A stretch of DNA of 64,000 bases from NCBI GenBank assembly GCA_964304625.1, contig OZ199839.1, positions 806,001 to 870,000 of the forward strand, read 5' to 3'. The stretch is from Kudoa neothunni (taxonomy: Eukaryota > Cnidaria). Under the pieces are notes generated by a model that was given only the letters and a program-made list of their open reading frames with translations, made no database searches and had not been told where the DNA came from. Position 1 is the stretch's first letter. Each line of letters begins with the position of its first letter. Shown in pieces: positions 36,455-48,919 of this stretch. A program made the translations under genes and the position numbers.

Positions 36455-38795
36455 ATGATAACTTCGTTATGTTGGGTATCGAAAAGAAGCCAAAATTTCA
36501 AAGAATTACATGTATTGCATTTGAAATTGCTTAAGCTAATTTTTTTTTCAACCATATTAATAATAAAGCATCATCCAAACAATAATTGGAAATATTACTA
36601 AATCAACGGATTTACTATCAAATTAAATTTGATCGTAATATTCCCTTATATGGTTAATCCTTATTTAGTTGGATGAATTAGTTCAAGAAGCCGTTAAATT
36701 AGAAAATATCGAGCAGGATCCCAATTCTAAAGAGAAACCCAGTGCACATAAAATCACTTCCCCTGACCCCTCACATCAATCGACTAAAAATGAAGATCAT
36801 TTTTCGTAACCTATTCCAATTTTTGTATAAAAGTTGTCAGCTAATTAAAGAGAACCATCGAAATGTTCAAAGACGACTGAATCACCTGTAGATATTTACA
36901 AACTTTACAACTTTAACGATTTTTCTGATGGTAGTTAAACTTTTGTGTACTCTAATCCATTAATTAATTGTTAAAAATTTATAGAAACCCCTCAAAAGAA
37001 TCATACAAACTGCTCTAGTGACGATCAACGTGACAGTAGTAATGATGAAACTTCCGACACAGTCAGCGACGTGGAACTGTCTAATTTACCCAGTTCGGAC
37101 AGTTTAGATTTTAAAAATACTCTCAAAGAAACTGAAAAAGTAGTTAAACTAATTTCGTACGCAATTACTGAGTACAATGTTTAGTTTGATGTTGATTCGG
37201 ACGACAGCTCCTCCTATAGAATCCGAGAGGGAGATAATGTGATTGCGGTAGCAACTTGTATGGATAAAGTAGGAAGCGTCGATTTCTATGGTAATAAAAA
37301 TTACCAATCCAATGTCGGATATTAGTCTCAATTAGTTTTTAACGACGAAACCAAAGATCTGTTTGCTCATCACGACGTTCTTGTAAAATATGATCCAATT
37401 TGCATAGAATATGTTGATTTTGCTCTATTTGAAGAATGTGGTGAGTTTTGTTGTTTTCAGATAATTTTTAAAGTGATTATGGTGAGATAGATGGATTGAT
37501 AGCGCTATCTTATAGTCGTCCTGGTATCGATTTTTTCGATATCTCAATTGTGGATTCGTTAGATCCAATTTTCACACTTGGCTCTCATTCCAAAAAGGTA
37601 TGATGCATAAATCTATTAGCTTATAGCGTTATTTAAAAATATGAGTGCGCAATTAAATCCTAAAAATTGATTCTAGTGAAATTTAAATTATCGTTATTAG
37701 AAACAACGACCATCTCACAGCGCCAACGATCATACCAAAGCAGTTACATCTATTAGTTGGAATAGACGCATAAAGTATGGTGTTGGAGTTAATTTACACG
37801 TAATTTTTAATGTTCCAGGAATCTTTTTGGTTCCTGTTCTGTTGATGGTTCTTCTATTGTATGGGATCTAAACTCATTGGAACCAGTTAAATATGACAAA
37901 ATCAGCCAGAAAAAAGAAAATGCCGTATACTTGATTCTGATAAGTTGTATACTGTCAATTATGTTTCAAAGTTAGATGCAATTAAATGGAATTCTTTGGT
38001 TGATCATCAATACCTTACTCTTGAATCTAATGGGTAAATTTGTAATCTATAAAATTTTAAATTATACTTCCCGTTAGAATCGTCCGTACCTATGATTATA
38101 GAATGGACAAGGTATTTACTGATGATAAATAATTTTGTCAGGAATAAGCTGAATTTTTAGTATTCTCAGAAATATGTTTTGAAACAGTTGATAACTAAGT
38201 TTGATACCGCTAAAAATATAACTACCATCGACCACAGTGAGGATTTTATGGTGGATAATATTCTGTGGAATCGTCATAACCAAAACCAATTTATTGTAAT
38301 TTCGCATTGTTGACAATTTGATAATAAATTTTTTAAGACTTCCGATGGAGAAGGTTACATTTCAGTATTTGATATTAGGAACAGTGAAATTATTAGACGT
38401 TTCCAGGCTCACGAATGTGAAGTTACTGGTAGTTGAAACCATTTTTTAAATAATTTTATGTAAACATTTTAGCCATGGATATGTGCTATTTTGATGAGAG
38501 CTATTTTGCCACTGTAAGTGAAGAATTCCAACTGTGTGTTTGGGATATCACAAAGTCGGAGGAAATTTTGACAAATACCTTCAATCTCGGTGAATCAAAT
38601 GTATCTAACATGCTTTTATATGTGGTTGTTATCTTTTTTTTGAATAAACACTAGAACCCAATCTGCGATATTCGTTTTTCACCAGAGACCCCACATCATC
38701 TTGCCGTTTGCCCTGCGTTAGATGCCATTAGAGTCCTAGATCTGACACCCAATCCAAACAACCAATCTAACAATCGCAAAAGAAGAATGGAATAA
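36455..38795 (+). CDS. PWP1: PWP1, WD-repeat ribosome-biogenesis factor
   Basis: Fourteen exons: 36455-36511, 36669-36805, 36851-36930, 36985-37139, 37185-37290, 37336-37440, 37491-37597, 37701-37774, 37819-38033, 38078-38111, 38161-38295, 38338-38428, 38473-38600 and 38655-38795. They total about 521 residues (human 501). PWP1 is a nucleolar WD40 protein linked to rRNA synthesis and early large-subunit assembly. The N-terminus (MITSLCWV) and the acidic, Ser-rich linker match the family. VYDLFAHHDV-like sequence (DLFAHHDVLVKYDP), DISIVDSLDPIFTLGS and the following KK are diagnostic, as is HTKAVTSISWN. Blades include CSVDGSSIVWDL, GYISVFDIRNSEII and LCVWDITKSEE. The basic tail is NNRKRRME. Exon 9 (215 nt) is one base short of phase. 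The frame break falls at the A-run 37910-37915, where seven As instead of six would restore it. Confidence 0.9.
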
Positions 38796-40714
38796 TTTAT
38801 ATATTCCTCTATAAAAAACTGCTATTAGTGTTTGGTTTTTACCTGTAAAGTTGGACCTAATTCTCACGTTTTATTGCATTCCGAGTGGTGTTGTCGCAAT
38901 CAAAATTATTTATTGAACTATGCATTGTTACAAGCTTAGTTACTGTATTAACAAGAGATATTGAGAGTAGTAAAAAATGTTATTAGCCATTAGGCCAAAT
39001 GATGAGAAAACATTTTTCTAGAGAAAGTAGCCGCACATTTGATAGCATGTTGATTGCAAAATAGGAGTTTTTCTTAAAATTCAGTTTATGACAGATAATC
39101 CTACAGTGGTAACAACATATGTGTAGTTCAGAATAAACTTATTAAATATGAATAAGGATCTTAAATAAGAAATATAATCATTTTAACGACATTCGTATCA
39201 ATAAGACAGAATTTTCCCACGCGAATTATAAAAAAATACTTGAATACATAATAAAGTCTATATTATTAATATTTCAATAAGAACCAAAAATTTAATAGTT
39301 GAGATTATATTTATAGATATTTATAATACTTGTAATCGACAACATATAGCTGAAATACTTTAGATAAGTTTGCCAAATCGTATTTTCACGAAATATAAGC
39401 TTTCAACTCAAAATCAAACTTGCACCCTTTAAGATAAGATAGGATAAAATGTTCTGGTTTAAAGTTTAATTTTTCGGTTCATACAATAGTAATTTTAAAA
39501 AGGAACTTAAAAATGACAAAAGGTAATATTTTCTAGGTTGAGGGCTGTATCTCGAATTGTTTATAGTTTTATGTTTTTAAAATATTATTCCTATTTCGAA
39601 TAAATATTTCCAACAAAGGTAATTAATTTTAACTAAATTTCAATATAAACCCTCACACATTTGTAGCTGGATATTTCTTACGTGAATGGGAATTGCAATT
39701 TAAATAATGGGAATGCATTAAATAAAATTAAAGTTTTGAAAGTGATTGTTGATTTTAAAACTCTTCGTTGTTTATTATTAATTATTATTATTTTGAAAAG
39801 AAACTACTTAAAAAATGGTTTCAAAACATGTGTCATAGTACTGATATTTGTCTTCTTTCGAGTTGGTTTTCGATCGTCCCATAAAACCATTCAAAATCAA
39901 GATCATATTGTATAAACCGCGTTTCCCCTATTAAAGACCTACTTCGAAAATAACACCTGGTGGTATTCATGAGCTGGTTTTTGGAAAGAGCTAATGAGAT
40001 ACTCGAAATTTAGACATTCTGAATTATATAGCAAAGCATCTTTAATAATATAATTTTATTGGGTATTTTAACTATAATAATAATAATAATAATAATACTT
40101 TTAAAAATAGAATACTCATTTAAAGCGTAGATTTTGGAATGATTGTCATTCTATCTACATTTAAAAAATAGTAAAAATAATAGTCAAATTTATTTTCTGT
40201 ACTAGCGCAGACTGAAGCCTTGAGTAGACCAAGGTCCTTTGAAGTTCAAAGTAAATTCAGAGTATTTAGATAAATAGTACAAAGATTACCCACTTCAATT
40301 AACGGATGATTTATTGAATTAATTGGACGCATCAACCTTATATAATATTTTTAAAAACGAATGAACACTACTGAACGTTTAAATTTCCTATTTAGAGCTC
40401 CTAAAATATCGATTTTCTCCTTGTTGTTTGCAGTAATCTCTAAATCATACCAAATGAATTTCATATTAATATCTAACTACATAACCTAATATTATCCTCC
40501 TTATTTGAATTAAATCAATTATTAAATTACTTTTCAATTATTTTAAAGTAGAATAAACGTTATGTTACGTTTAAAATTAACTTTTTATAACTTTAACAAA
40601 ATGACCTATATGTTTGCGTGAATCTTCAACTCATACCAATCGTATCACGTGAAAATGTTTTTAGTCATTTTGTAGGATGCAAATCTTGTATAATTTTTTA
40701 TCTATTTTTTTGCA
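38796..40714. other. Non-coding stretch with a TAA microsatellite
   Basis: I see no gene. A TAA/ATA microsatellite runs at about 40073-40097. The stretch ends at the TTAA target site of the piggyBac element. Confidence 0.55.
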
Positions 40715-40718
40715 TTAA

Positions 40719-43204
40719 CCCTCCAACGGATGAAAAAACGACCACCCTCCAACGGGCTTTGGGGTAAAAAAGACCCCAGATTTTTTTTAATTTAATGTAT
40801 GCAGAAAATTATTATAAACTTATGAGGGAAATATGGGAAAATTCTGCCTAAGTAACGCTGAGAAAATAATCAATTACTTCATAATTAATCTTCAGTAATC
40901 CTCTTCGGCAAGATTAAGCAGATATCGCGATAAATCGTTTTTATAACGTATAATATGTTTAGTCTTATTTGAAATAATGAAAAATAACATTTTAGAAAAA
41001 AATAAAAGATAAAATATTTTCAAGGGTCCCTAATAAATTTGGTTTATATTAGCTAGCAATTTAGACATTTATTTGACGAATGGGCGCGACAGTAGAAACT
41101 TACACATTTTGAGCATTTGGATGAGGTTTTCTTATCCTTTTCACGAGGACAATGTTCACATCTTCGTTTAGAAGTATTTGAATCTGCAGAGTTGTATGTT
41201 TCCACAGAAGTTGGATGAGATCTTTTTAAACATTTTTTCATTTGGGAATTTCTCTCCAAAAGAGGTTTATACAACTCTCCAGCCATTTCTTTCAGAAAAT
41301 CACGTCTCAATTTTGTGGAATCGTTAAATATGTGTTTATATAGACAAAATGAATTTATCAAAGTCAAATCCAACATATTATAAAAGACCACCATGGGCCA
41401 GCGTCGATTAAATCTGCGGACCGAAACGGAAGCCAACATCCGATCCACGGTATCTACTCCTCCTTTGGAACCATTATAATCCATTATTGTTTCAGGCTTT
41501 TGTTTATGTGTATCGTTGGTTACGTTGGTGTTGGTTGTTCCTGAGGATAGGAGAATCACTGCTCTTCTTTTTTTGTTGACATATGAAGTGATCATATATT
41601 TATCAAAAAATATAAACATAGTGCTGAATAAGGAACGATTTCTAGACGGAAGAACACACGGTGGTAAATCTCTCTTATTGTGTCGAATTGTTCCAAGATA
41701 TGTCAGACGTTTGTCTAACAGCTTCTCGGCTAGTCTAAGGGAAGAGAAAAAATTATCTGCAACTATAGTTCTTCCTGAGTTATACAAGGGAGCTGTAAGG
41801 GAAAGCACAATATTCTCACCAACACCACAGTTTTGGCTAGCTTGAGTTCCGTTCTTTCCTAGATAGGGAGAAATATTTACAACATATTTGTGGACTGGAT
41901 CGACAGCTAGGAAAAACTTTAGGCCATATTTCGCCGGCTTCATCGGCATATATTGTCTAAATGAGCATCTTCCTCTAAACGAGACTAACTGCTCGTCAAC
42001 GGTAACATTTTCACCGGGGAAAAAACATATAGGTAGAGTCTGGATCCACATGTTCCATATGTTGCGAATTGGACAAAATTTATCCAATTCTCTTCTTTCA
42101 GATCTGGTGCTTGGATTATCAAAATGAATACATCGTAGAATTTGGCGAAAACGATTAAATGAAAAGATTTCGCGATACATCTCTCTCCCTTCCTTTATAC
42201 TAAACATTTCTAAAAGAGGTTGCTCTCTGTCTTTGTAGACAGCCATCAAAATTAGTGTTCCGAAAAATCCTCTTAATTCAACGTCGTCTAAATCATTCCA
42301 TAAATCAGAAAAGTGTAATTTCCCGTGAACGTTTGTTTGTTTTATTATTTCCTGGCAAATTTCATCAGTGAAGAATATAAAAAAACAGTCCAACACGTTT
42401 TTGACTCTTTGTATGCAATAAGCTGTTGGCCCAGGTCGAGGATTCATGATATTCTCCTTCAGCATTTTTGATGGAGGTGGCTTATTCAATGTCCAAAGTA
42501 TTCCGCTTTTGCTTGTCGTAGAATCCGCAGGATGTTCGCAATCTGATGTATCATCGGATTCTTCGGAATATTCAAGAACGGTTTCATCAATGTCGCTACT
42601 TAAAGGTTGATATTCATCGCTAAAATCCTCAGATGGTGCCATGATTATCTCAATGTGCGCAACAAACGATAAAATTGGTGTATATTTCGCGTTAACCCTC
42701 ATATACGGTCCTAAGGCTTAAATTATCTATAGCTTATTTTGTAGGGGATTATTTATTGCTAGCATACGGAGGTAATATGTTAATTTTGTTTGTATTTAAC
42801 TAATAAACATTGACCTTGCGGTATTCATATAAACGATGGTTACGATACGTTGCGATTACATACTTAACCGGATTACGGAGGATTATATTGATTAATAATT
42901 GCTGAATTTGACAGTATTTATTAGGCAGATTTTTTTTTAAATTTCCAAGTCATCTTATAATAATTTTCTACATACATCAAATCAAAAAAAACTGGGGTCT
43001 TTTTTACCCCAAAGCCCGTTGGAAGATAAAAATTTTGTTCGATAAGAAATAATCAATATTCCACATAAAGATTTTTATAAATCTATTTATTAAAATAATT
43101 TAGGAGAATAGACGAAATTTTAAGTATCCCAGATAATTATAAAATATTCTATGGACAAATTAAAATCGTTTTGGGGTCTAAAAGACCCCAAGCCCGTTAG
43201 AGGG
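40719..43204 (-). mobile_element. piggyBac transposon, whole-looking
   Basis: A 2,486-bp element bounded by TTAA on both sides (40715-40718 and 43205-43208), the known piggyBac target. Its ends are CCCTCCAACGG at the left and, inverted, CCCTCTAACGGGCTTGGGGT at the right. Inner copies of the end motif (CCAACGGGCTTTGGGGT) lie at 40748-40764 and, inverted, at 43006-43022. Each GGGGT is followed by a short spacer and ACCCC, so every end can fold as a hairpin. One long intact transposase ORF occupies the middle on the minus strand. The intact ORF and the perfect TTAA duplication point to a recent insertion. Confidence 0.92.
41053..42702 (-). CDS. piggyBac transposase
   Basis: A single uninterrupted frame of 549 codons. 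A second ATG at 42642, in better context (AATCATGG), would give 529 residues and may be the real start. The protein has an acidic N-terminus, the SGILWTL motif, and the DDE_Tnp_1_7 core. Counting from the first ATG, the expected catalytic aspartates are Asp236 (TVDEQL), Asp316 (VADNFF) and Asp417, with Asp420 in GGVDTVD. The C-terminus is a Cys/His cross-brace domain (CEHC, CSKC, CRAH, CLNC) that in this family reads the transposon end repeats. The enzyme cuts and pastes DNA at TTAA, leaving no footprint. All key residues are present, so it may be active; that is inference. Confidence 0.95.
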   Translation of the reverse strand: MRVNAKYTPILSFVAHIEIIMAPSEDFSDEYQPLSSDIDETVLEYSEESDDTSDCEHPADSTTSKSGILWTLNKPPPSKMLKENIMNPRPGPTAYCIQRVKNVLDCFFIFFTDEICQEIIKQTNVHGKLHFSDLWNDLDDVELRGFFGTLILMAVYKDREQPLLEMFSIKEGREMYREIFSFNRFRQILRCIHFDNPSTRSERRELDKFCPIRNIWNMWIQTLPICFFPGENVTVDEQLVSFRGRCSFRQYMPMKPAKYGLKFFLAVDPVHKYVVNISPYLGKNGTQASQNCGVGENIVLSLTAPLYNSGRTIVADNFFSSLRLAEKLLDKRLTYLGTIRHNKRDLPPCVLPSRNRSLFSTMFIFFDKYMITSYVNKKRRAVILLSSGTTNTNVTNDTHKQKPETIMDYNGSKGGVDTVDRMLASVSVRRFNRRWPMVVFYNMLDLTLINSFCLYKHIFNDSTKLRRDFLKEMAGELYKPLLERNSQMKKCLKRSHPTSVETYNSADSNTSKRRCEHCPREKDKKTSSKCSKCVSFYCRAHSSNKCLNC

Positions 43205-43465
43205 TTAAAACAAAATTTTATCTTTCCATATATTTGCTCAAATGGAACGATATGTCTCTCTATAAATAATTAAAAATGCGTACACACACAATGATTTCCT
43301 GTTTGTTTTATATAGCAGATTTTTATTCGCACACAAATGGCTGATAATTCAAATTCAAAATGAAATCCGATTATAATAAAACGAGATAAATAATTGATAT
43401 AAATCATTAATTATAGTTATAAAAGTCAAGGTTTAGTTTAAACGGAATTAAGATCATATTATTAA

Positions 43466-45248
43466 CCCTTGGAAGACGGAGCTTCAAAAACTAACGCGGG
43501 TTACGAAGACGAAGGGGGTGCCTCATGCATCCCAGAAAATTTTCATGTTATTGCACTTATGTGTCGAAACACGTCATTCCTTGTGTTTGGTAATTACTCT
43601 TACATTAAAAAACCCACACAAAAGTAAAAATAATTTAGCTATATAGTAAGAAATACGCATTTAACTGATAATCATGATTCACGAAACAAACGACGCATCA
43701 GTTATATATTCGACAGGAGTATATTTTGCAACAAAATAAAACTCCAAATGAACTATTAGAGGAGTCAACGTTCAGCTTCAATGATTTTTTCGCAATTCTA
43801 TCGTACCGCCAGCAAATTAATTAAGCGGTTGTAGATTACCGATTATTCTCGTTAATCTCATAGATGAATATTGAGATTAATTTGGAAAGAATTTCTATTT
43901 AAATCAGTAAATCAACTTTTAAATATAATTTTAAATTTAATAATTGGATAAGAAAAAATATTCACTATTGAGAAATAGTTAAGGAAAACAATTACATGTG
44001 TATGTATACACTTAACTGAACGATAGTAATAAGTATTTTTGAGTTATTTGCATTATTACCTCTCACGCCATTTAAGTTATTGTTGACTGTTGTTTTATTA
44101 GTTAAATTGAGTTTTTAACACAAAATGAAATCCCGCGAATGAATATGTCAATTAAAAAACTTGTATATATTAATTATCATAATTTTTTCGCTTTATAAAT
44201 TTCGTCATATTCTCCACATAAATGAATATCTTACACTCAAATAATGTTTACCCCCAAAGTAATCCGCAATATAAATAGATATATTGATGTTAACTTATTC
44301 TAAATGTTTGTTTTTTATTTAATGAGAACGACATAAGTATTTTGTTGAATTTTTATGGCGAGAACCTGGCCTTTTTGTCAATATTTCTTGAACACTGAGT
44401 GTATCTTCACTGTACTAGGATTAAAATTATTTCTTTAGAAATAAATTTTGGGTCGTCCCTCATGTATTTGTTAAATAATACCAATTTAATTTTAATATGA
44501 GAATAATGAATATTTCCTAAATTTCGATGACTCAAAATATTTGATTTGATGAATTTCACTGTAAGTTCTAAAAAAAATATTCTCACCAATTTCGATCACC
44601 TGTTCACCACTCTGGAAACGTTGATACACACATTATACAAGCGTTAAATGCTGGTACATTGGTGAGATCCATAAACGTCCTGAAGTAGCAGCTTCTCGTT
44701 ATACAAACACAACTGTATCGTTGCGCTATTCGATCACCACTGTCAAACCCTTCTAGGTTTGATGCTAGTCGCTAATAATCTCATAGTCGTTTTTGTATGA
44801 TTGCTCAATAGCATTATCATGTAAATCTGTTGACGGTAGAAAAATATACGTACCCAAATAACAAAAATAACTAATCGCGTGTATCTTAAATTAATCCAAA
44901 AGTAATCCCATCGCCCATCGGACTCTGTCGGCTTACATTTAAAAGTATGATTTTTTGGGGTTCTCAAAGATTTATTTTGATCCTACTGAGTGGTGTTAAT
45001 GTGGAAATTAATTTTACATTGTAGAGTAATCATTGCGTATCTTTTTAATGATATTTCAACTTGACGTGAATCCTCTCTTTTAAAGAATTATATTAAGTCA
45101 ATTTCTTTCAAACTGAATAATCTGATCTGAATTTTTTTAAATAAAACAATGAATTTTATTGAAAGATGTCGCTGAATATAGGGTCGAGATTTAATTTTTA
45201 AAAATCCAAAAATTGGCTGCATAATGCACCCCTTTCGTCCCGGGAGGG
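43466..45248. mobile_element. Decayed piggyBac-like element, second subfamily
   Basis: The left end follows TTAA and begins CCCTTGGAAGACG, with GACGAAGGGGGTGC further in. The right end, inverted, begins CCCTCCCGGGACGAAAGGGG and is followed by TTAG, a one-base change from TTAA. Both inner parts then share a TGC(C/A)T(C/T)ATGCA segment. The end sequence differs from the GGGGT/ACCCC family, so this is another lineage. No recognisable transposase core remains. A 74-codon ORF at 44743-44967 may be a scrap. Confidence 0.6.
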
Positions 45249-45808
45249 TTAGAGTACATATGAATACAGAAAAGGTTGAATGAAGATAATCGGAGTCAAC
45301 GAATATTAATTGAATTACTAATTATTGATATTGTAATAAAAAATTAGCTAAATATCACAATATAGTTGTTTGCAAGTATAAGAATACAAAGCATAGGTTT
45401 TAGTATTTTACGTTGTAATAGTAACACAATTTATCGTGTTTTATAGTAGAGATTAAATAATAGCAAAGCATAAATTTTAATTGATCACATTAAAAACAAA
45501 AATTAATCTATAAATTTAATCGTTTCTAAGATAACCTCGGGATCAATTGATTGGGTTATTTATTGTGAAGCAACTTTCAATCAAAGCCTTGTCCATATAA
45601 ACACATGATGTAGTGTTGGTTGAATATTTGCTGATTACAGCTCTTGATCAGTATCAACAATGTATCAACCAGTAGTAGTACATTGTCAGGTGCAAATTGT
45701 TGCCTAGATAGCTCCGGAAACAGTCGCCGAATAGGAACTGAAGATTATAACAATTGTCGTAAGCGACAGCTTTAAATAAGGTTCGGAGTCCGCTTATTGC
45801 TTGGTTCT
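45249..45808. other. Region upstream of RAB7
   Basis: AT-rich and non-coding. An imperfect direct repeat of TATCAACAATG/TATCAACCAGTAG lies at about 45652-45677. No gene seen. Confidence 0.45.
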
Positions 45809-45858
45809 CATTGGTTATCCATTTTATATAAAAAAACTAACGACAACAAGCTACAGTA
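45809..45858 (+). promoter_or_regulatory. Likely RAB7 core promoter
   Basis: An inverted CCAAT box (ATTGG at about 45810) is followed by TATATAAAA (about 45825-45833), only about 26 bp before the RAB7 start codon. This implies a very short leader, or a trans-spliced or downstream start. Based on motif match and position only. Confidence 0.4.
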
Positions 45859-46704
45859 ATGTCAGCGAAGAAAAAGATCCTCTTGAAAGTTATCTTATTG
45901 GGAGATAGTGGGTAATTTAAATGTGATCGATAGTGGGGATGTTATTATTGATCTTTTTAATTTTAAATACGCACAGTGTTGGAAAAACTTCGCTTATGAA
46001 TCAATACGTGAATAGCAATTTCAGCAGCCAATACAAAGCTACAATTGGCGCAGACTTTCTCACAAAGGAAGTCACAGTTGATGATCGTGTCGTGACGTTA
46101 CAAGTAGATTTTCTAATTTTGTTGTTGTTTTTCACATACTATCTTTTATCCACCTCTTTATACCGACACACAGTTTAACTTCGCTATTTAGATATGGGAT
46201 ACAGCTGGTCAAGAGCGTTTTCAAAGTCTCGGCGTGGCTTTTTATCGTGGCGCTGATTGCTGTGTACTAACCTATGATGTGACCAATGAATCGTCGTTTA
46301 AAAGTCTCGATCGTTGGAGAGACGAATTCCTAATACAATCCAGCCCAAAAGATCCAGAAAATTTCCCTTTTGTTCTTATTGGCAATAAAGTGGATATCGA
46401 TGATAGAGCTGTAATCCAATATTCTATTTGTTGGTGTTGTTTGTTTTTTGTGGGATTGATCGACTTCAATATAATATTTTAGGTTACCACCAAAAAGGCT
46501 GAAGCTTGGTGCCAATCTAGAAATTCGATGACCTATTATGAAACTAGCGCCAAAGAAAATGTCAATGTTGACCAAGCATTCACAACAGTAGCTAGGAAAG
46601 CTCTTAAACATGACGCCGACAACCCCACCGATTACAACGACTTTCCCGACCCCATAGAACTAAATGCGCGACCCCAACCCACCGAGAATAAGTCATGCTG
46701 TTGA
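45859..46704 (+). CDS. RAB7: RAB7 small GTPase
   Basis: Four exons (45859-45911, 45977-46103, 46192-46410, 46483-46704) give 206 residues, against 207 in human RAB7A. RAB7 marks late endosomes and lysosomes. It recruits effectors, including the HOPS tether, for fusion, maturation and transport. All GTPase motifs are present: P-loop GDSGVGKTS (15-23), switch I Thr40 in [18 protein letters not shown] with Gln67, NKVD (125-128) and ETSAK (153-157). The Rab7-typical [17 protein letters not shown] is intact. The C-terminus ends KSCC, so both final cysteines can take geranylgeranyl groups. Intron 1 splits the P-loop. No frame problem is seen. The HOPS subunit gene VPS41 lies about 6 kb downstream on the other strand. 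Confidence 0.97.
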
Positions 46705-48919
46705 GTTTGCAAGTTGGGGATGGATGTGTACATTTTTAGTGCATCGAGTTCAACCAGCAAAACATTTCTGCAGCAACTGCCAAGAATGGTTATAATTTTT
46801 AAACAATTAAACTTTCATGGAATTTCATATTGTTTGGAGTTTACATTAACTCACTTATTTTTCCTGCTGATTCCTCTGTAGTTCGCAGATTGGTTTTGAG
46901 TCAGCATCATAAATCATTCGACTGTTTTGCGCGAATTTTTATCGTTCTATTGGCAAAATATTTCAAAGCATTTTACACAGTTTATACAGTGGGCGGTGAC
47001 TTGTACTACATAATATCCAAGGGAAAGCTGCCAAATAGATAGCACCGGGCTCATGTGGGAGTATATTTATGCTGCTCGTGCGATTGCATAAAAATCCAAA
47101 TTTACCCTCTAAGGATTTCGGGGTGAGATGCATTATCCAACATTATTCTTCGTTAATTATTCATTCAAAAAATGTTGATTGTTCATTATGAATTCTATCT
47201 TGGCTCGTTCTATTAAAAGAATCAATCAAGATAAAATACAATGTAGTTACATTTTTTTAATTTTAAAATAAATTGTTTTATATTTTTTTAAATATATTTA
47301 ATCCTTAAACATCTGAGGAAAAAGTTACATGGGGAACATTTATCAAAATAATAAAAATCATTGCATTTCAGGATAAGAATCTAATTATTTGCGGTATTAT
47401 TTACATTATAACATATAATAAATTTAATATAAATATGTTAATGATGCATTTTTTGACGTTTATTTGCACAAATGCGAAGAATAGAAATAATTATGCTTGT
47501 ATATATTTTAAATAGCTCGAAAAATTAGCGGTAGACTGTATTATTATTTATTATTATTATTATTATTATTGTAACAGCTAAGGTTTTGTTTTATTCTCAA
47601 AATCCATGATCTTATTATGAAATCTCTTCTCCTGTTGACAGAAATATGTTAAATATGTAAATTCGTACTTTATAACTTGAAATTTGGCATTATAAATTAA
47701 TTTATTAATAAAATATGTATATATACACTAGTTGGAACTGTCCAGCGTTGCTTGGGGAAGATTTCGCATAGATACGCTTATTAATAAGATTCACAAAATA
47801 TATTGATGTCGTGAGTTAACCCGTAGAAGAAAAATAACTAAAAAATTTTAAGCGTCATATATTAATGATTTAGATTGACGAAATTTAAATTATGACCATT
47901 TCTGTGAAGGTATGTATCGATCCCGGCACCAACGCTAAATAATTTTAGGTTGGCGTCATTTTTTTCTACATTCCCGAATTATTTAAACTACCTTAAGGTG
48001 TTGTCTAAAATTGTATTTGTTGGTCCGTTGATTTTTCAAGGCCGATTCTGACCTTACTCAAAAAGTTTTTGTCATGCTTTTCTGGGGAGGCAAAAAAGAT
48101 ATAAAAAATAGAAGATAATTTACGATAATTTATTTTGAATGCTCAAGTTATTATCCCTTGTCCCGACGTGAACATTAACTAATGCATTATTTCTCACGTA
48201 TAGTTTCAAGTCGAGTAAATATCAACATAAATAATTTATATAATTAAGAGGGGGTAAGATTATAACCATCTGCATTGAATTTAATCACTGAAAGTTCAAC
48301 TTAGCGGGTAAATTCAATAAGATCTACAGACATGGTACTTGTATTATAAATCTTAAATCTATCTGATTACAGAATTCCTTACTAAATCGCTATTAATGAT
48401 GCAAAACACAGACTTTTTCTTATATTTTAAAATATTCGAAAAAGTCATATACCTTAAAACTCCCGACAAAAGAAGTGTATTTATATAGAACCCCAAGTAT
48501 ACACGCCAACATTATATAAAAAGACAGATGATATCGCTTAATTTAAATTTGATAAAGTATATTAGGAGGAAAGTTAACTTCAACCAACCATCAGCAGGTC
48601 ATAACAAGATGTTAATCCCATTGTTGAACCCAAGTAATCCGTTTAACAAACTTTGGATTGACAAAATCACCATTTTCTAACACACTTCTAGGAATATTTG
48701 GTCGTGTGAAAATTATTTATAGATTTATAGATTTTTTGAAACTTTGTGATTTTTAAAAAATTTCATTAATGTCTCTCTATAAGGAAAAAATTTTGACGTA
48801 CACAGACTTCAGCTTTATATATATAGTAGATGGTAGATATATCTGAGAATTTTTAATTTGTGATAAAGTAGTCTAAACTTAACAAAATTATTATATACGC
48901 AATTCACATGTCAAATTAG
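46705..48919. other. Non-coding stretch with an ATT microsatellite
   Basis: Contains the RAB7 3' region and a TTA/ATT microsatellite at about 47540-47572. No gene recognised. A 70-codon ORF just after RAB7 lacks any domain. Confidence 0.55.

Noticed and set aside
37860-38035. Loss of a WD40 blade in PWP1
   Set aside because: After placing later exons, each expected blade has a counterpart; only the one-base frame change remains.
41516-42127. Plus-strand ORFs across the piggyBac transposase
   Set aside because: Antisense to an intact, conserved transposase frame.
46272-46611. Minus-strand ORFs opposite RAB7
   Set aside because: Antisense to a complete RAB7 with correct splice phases.
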